Positions 62,463 through 64,000 of a DNA stretch of 64,000 bases are shown piece by piece. The stretch covers positions 699,501-763,500 of the forward strand of contig NZ_CP117452.1 of the NCBI RefSeq assembly GCF_030687895.1, read 5' to 3'. The position numbers were made by a program, and so were the translations under genes. The notes under the pieces are model-generated. The model was not told where the DNA came from and did not search any database. It saw only the letters and a list, made by a program, of their open reading frames with translations. This DNA is from Pseudomonas sp. FP198 (GTDB lineage: Bacteria > Pseudomonadota > Gammaproteobacteria > Pseudomonadales > Pseudomonadaceae). Position 1 is the stretch's first letter, and each line of letters begins with the position of its first letter.

Positions 62463-62879
62463 CTACTCTGCGTCCATAATTTTTCTATACTTTTCGAAAA
62501 CGACCTCGGCGTATTTTTCGCCCGAGATAAGGTTTTCGTAAAATGATTCATCAGTCGCCCATTCTGAAAAAACCAATTGAGTCTGATTCTTGCTATTGCT
62601 AACTTCTTTTGAATTAAGCTGCCAGTGGTTTGAGAGACGTTTGTCAATGATCTCGAAAAAATCTGCAGCAACGGGGATTGGGTATTCATCGTAATCGTCG
62701 GGGCATAGATATAGCCACGGGCAATTATCCCAAAATTCAATGCCGTAGACGACATACTCTTTTCCTATTTCCAAATCCAGTTCGCCATCCGGGAAAGATA
62801 TGTAGCGTTTTAGGCGTGTGAGTGTTTCTGGTGAGAGCTTGTCGCTGTTTAAATTATTCACTATGCATCTAACTTTCAT
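62463..62879 (-). CDS. Candidate immunity protein for the Rhs tip toxin
   Basis: A 138-residue acidic protein beginning MKVRCIVNNLNSDKLSPETL, with EIGKEYVVYGIEFWDNCPWLYLCPDDYDEYPIP as a beta-rich, very acidic core and a helical C-terminus (EKYAEVVFEKYRKIMDAE). The ATG overlaps the rhs stop by 4 bases, the tightest coupling possible, as toxin-immunity pairs often show. The family is not known to me by name; the role is inferred from position and acidity. Confidence 0.75.
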   Translation of the reverse strand: MKVRCIVNNLNSDKLSPETLTRLKRYISFPDGELDLEIGKEYVVYGIEFWDNCPWLYLCPDDYDEYPIPVAADFFEIIDKRLSNHWQLNSKEVSNSKNQTQLVFSEWATDESFYENLISGEKYAEVVFEKYRKIMDAE

Positions 62880-64000
62880 TTCTTGATATCTCCGGGTGGT
62901 ACTGATGGGTCATTGCCCCAAGGCTTTATGTCGTCATTGCTATGCTTTTTGAATTTAAAATCCATTAGTTCGTCTGTGCTCGGGTCCCGAACGTAATGCA
63001 CTACGGAATCATTTCTGTTATTGGATTTTGTCTTTAGTTCCCATTTCTCCATTCCTTTGAATTTTGGATCGTCAAGCTCTTCTATGATTCTTCTTCCGCG
63101 ATGTTCTTTTGCGGCCTGTAATGTCATCTGATCCTGAATACTTCTAGGATCTCGACTCCATTTGTCTGGTTTTGGTGGTGCCGGAGGTGGTGGCTCTCCC
63201 TCATCCACCCCGACCTTCGCCGCCGGATCCTGCTCGCCAACCGCCGGCTTCTTACATCCATCTCCCGGGCAACCTTCCAACCCCAACGGATCCACCCACC
63301 CCGTCGGGTTCAGGGTGTACCGATACCCATTGAGCCCACCCGCCAGCTTGCTCGGATCCGCCGTCAGGTACCGCCCCGTGTCCGGATTGTAGTAGCGATG
63401 CCGGTTGTAATGCAGGCCGCTTTCCAAGTCGTGGTACTGGCCTTGGAAACGCAGCGGTTGGGTCAGTTGTTTGCCGGTGCCGTGGGCGAGTTTGCTGAGT
63501 TTGCCGTAGCCGGTGTAACGCGCCGCCCAGACGATTTCGCCCTGGTGGCTGGTCAGTTCCTGCGGGGTGCCGAGGTGGTCGTTGTGGTAGTAGAACGGCG
63601 TGGCGTTTTTTGGACCTTGGCCTTGGAGCAGGGCGAGGGGACGGAAGGTGCCGGGCTCGTAGACGTAGCTTTGGTAATGATGGTCGCTGCTTTCGGCGAT
63701 GAGCTGGTCGCCTTGCCAGATGAATTCGGTGGTCTGGCCGTCCACGGTCTTTTCGATGCGTCGGCCGAAGGCGTCGTAGCGGTAGGACGTTTCGTTACCG
63801 TCCGGGGTGGTGAGGCCGATCAGGCGGTGCTGGCTGTCGTAGCGGTATTCGGTGACCAGGCACTGGGCTTTGCCGCAGCGCTCGCGGATCAGGTTGCCGT
63901 AGGCGTCGTAGTCGTAGTGGCGGTCGCCCTCCATCAGCAGGCGGTTGCCCTTGAGGGTGGTCGGGCCGGGGCGGTCGTGCAGCAGCAGGTTGCCGGCCGG
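62876..64000 (-). CDS. Rhs repeat protein, C-terminal part with variable toxin tip (runs off right edge)
   Basis: The last 374 residues of an Rhs polymorphic toxin; the frame is open to base 64000. Seen: YD repeats (YDYDAYGNLIRE, YRYDSQHRLIGL, YRYDAFGRRIEK), then the Rhs core end GLHYNRHRYYNPDTGRYLTADP and the NPTGWVDPLGL hinge at which tips are released. After it comes a unique tip of about 140 residues: a Pro-rich linker (EPPPPAPPKPDKW), AAKEHRGRRIIEELDDPKFKGMEKWE, DSVVHYVRDPSTDELMDFKFKKHS and a disordered end. Tip activity is not recognised. Rhs proteins are delivered mainly by type VI secretion. An overlapping immunity candidate follows. Confidence 0.9.
   Translation of the reverse strand, partial: PAGNLLLHDRPGPTTLKGNRLLMEGDRHYDYDAYGNLIRERCGKAQCLVTEYRYDSQHRLIGLTTPDGNETSYRYDAFGRRIEKTVDGQTTEFIWQGDQLIAESSDHHYQSYVYEPGTFRPLALLQGQGPKNATPFYYHNDHLGTPQELTSHQGEIVWAARYTGYGKLSKLAHGTGKQLTQPLRFQGQYHDLESGLHYNRHRYYNPDTGRYLTADPSKLAGGLNGYRYTLNPTGWVDPLGLEGCPGDGCKKPAVGEQDPAAKVGVDEGEPPPPAPPKPDKWSRDPRSIQDQMTLQAAKEHRGRRIIEELDDPKFKGMEKWELKTKSNNRNDSVVHYVRDPSTDELMDFKFKKHSNDDIKPWGNDPSVPPGDIKK

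Overview
This 64 kb window is chromosomal DNA of a fluorescent-group Pseudomonas. Three things point there. The gene order lhr / sugar epimerase pair / oprG / zinc ABC operon / ybbN / nrdR-ribD-ribC-ribBA-ribH-nusB-thiL-pgpA / ribA / btuF-btuB / dxs-ispA-xseB closely follows the PA4069-PA4042 order of P. aeruginosa. The intergenic spaces carry the REP/REPIN families typical of P. fluorescens. A six-gene mag (alpha-2-macroglobulin) operon is present. Both window edges cut genes: an Lhr helicase on the left and an Rhs protein on the right.

Layout. 1-10.1 kb: 5' part of lhr, two NAD-dependent sugar-nucleotide enzymes, an OmpW/OprG porin with an apparent 1-nt frameshift in its signal peptide, a ZrgA-type zinc-acquisition operon (DUF2796, ABC ATPase, FtsX-like permease, DUF3299) under a Zur-like palindrome, a small unknown gene, the YbbN/CnoX co-chaperone, a methyltransferase and a YbaY-type lipoprotein. 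10.2-19.1 kb: nrdR, riboflavin genes, nusB, thiL, pgpA, a periplasmic solute-binding-like protein, ribA, a membrane protein and a BtuF-like protein. 19.2-24.3 kb (minus): btuB-like receptor, dxs, ispA, xseB. 24.5-25.7 kb: a Fic protein with C-terminal winged helix, preceded by a striking double inverted repeat. 25.9-36.1 kb: the mag operon, with a leader that looks like an RsmA/RsmE target.

36.2-53.6 kb is a visibly more AT-rich island on the minus strand, built for a surface polysaccharide. It holds a Wzm/Wzt-type ABC exporter, a fused GT8-like/KpsC-like protein, a two-domain 811-residue transferase, two copies of a GT8-GT4 gene pair, a third GT8-like gene, a sulfotransferase, an MBOAT/SGNH acetylation pair and a nucleotide-sugar epimerase. 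Its inner edge holds a decayed OafA-type acyltransferase. The set suggests an ABC-exported, possibly Kdo-linked, O-acetylated and possibly sulfated O-antigen or capsule.

54.1-60.0 kb (minus) is a tightly coupled phospholipid-type cluster like PA2536-PA2541: cdsA-like, plsC-like, a small membrane protein, a PAP2/dual-specificity phosphatase, a hydrolase-methyltransferase fusion and a CDP-alcohol phosphotransferase with Asn replacing two motif Asp residues. 60.1-64 kb is accessory: a GNAT enzyme, small unknown genes, a 5'-truncated DUF6124 gene, and an Rhs C-terminus with a variable tip followed by an overlapping immunity candidate and a second small gene. No rRNA, tRNA, CRISPR array or insertion sequence was recognised.
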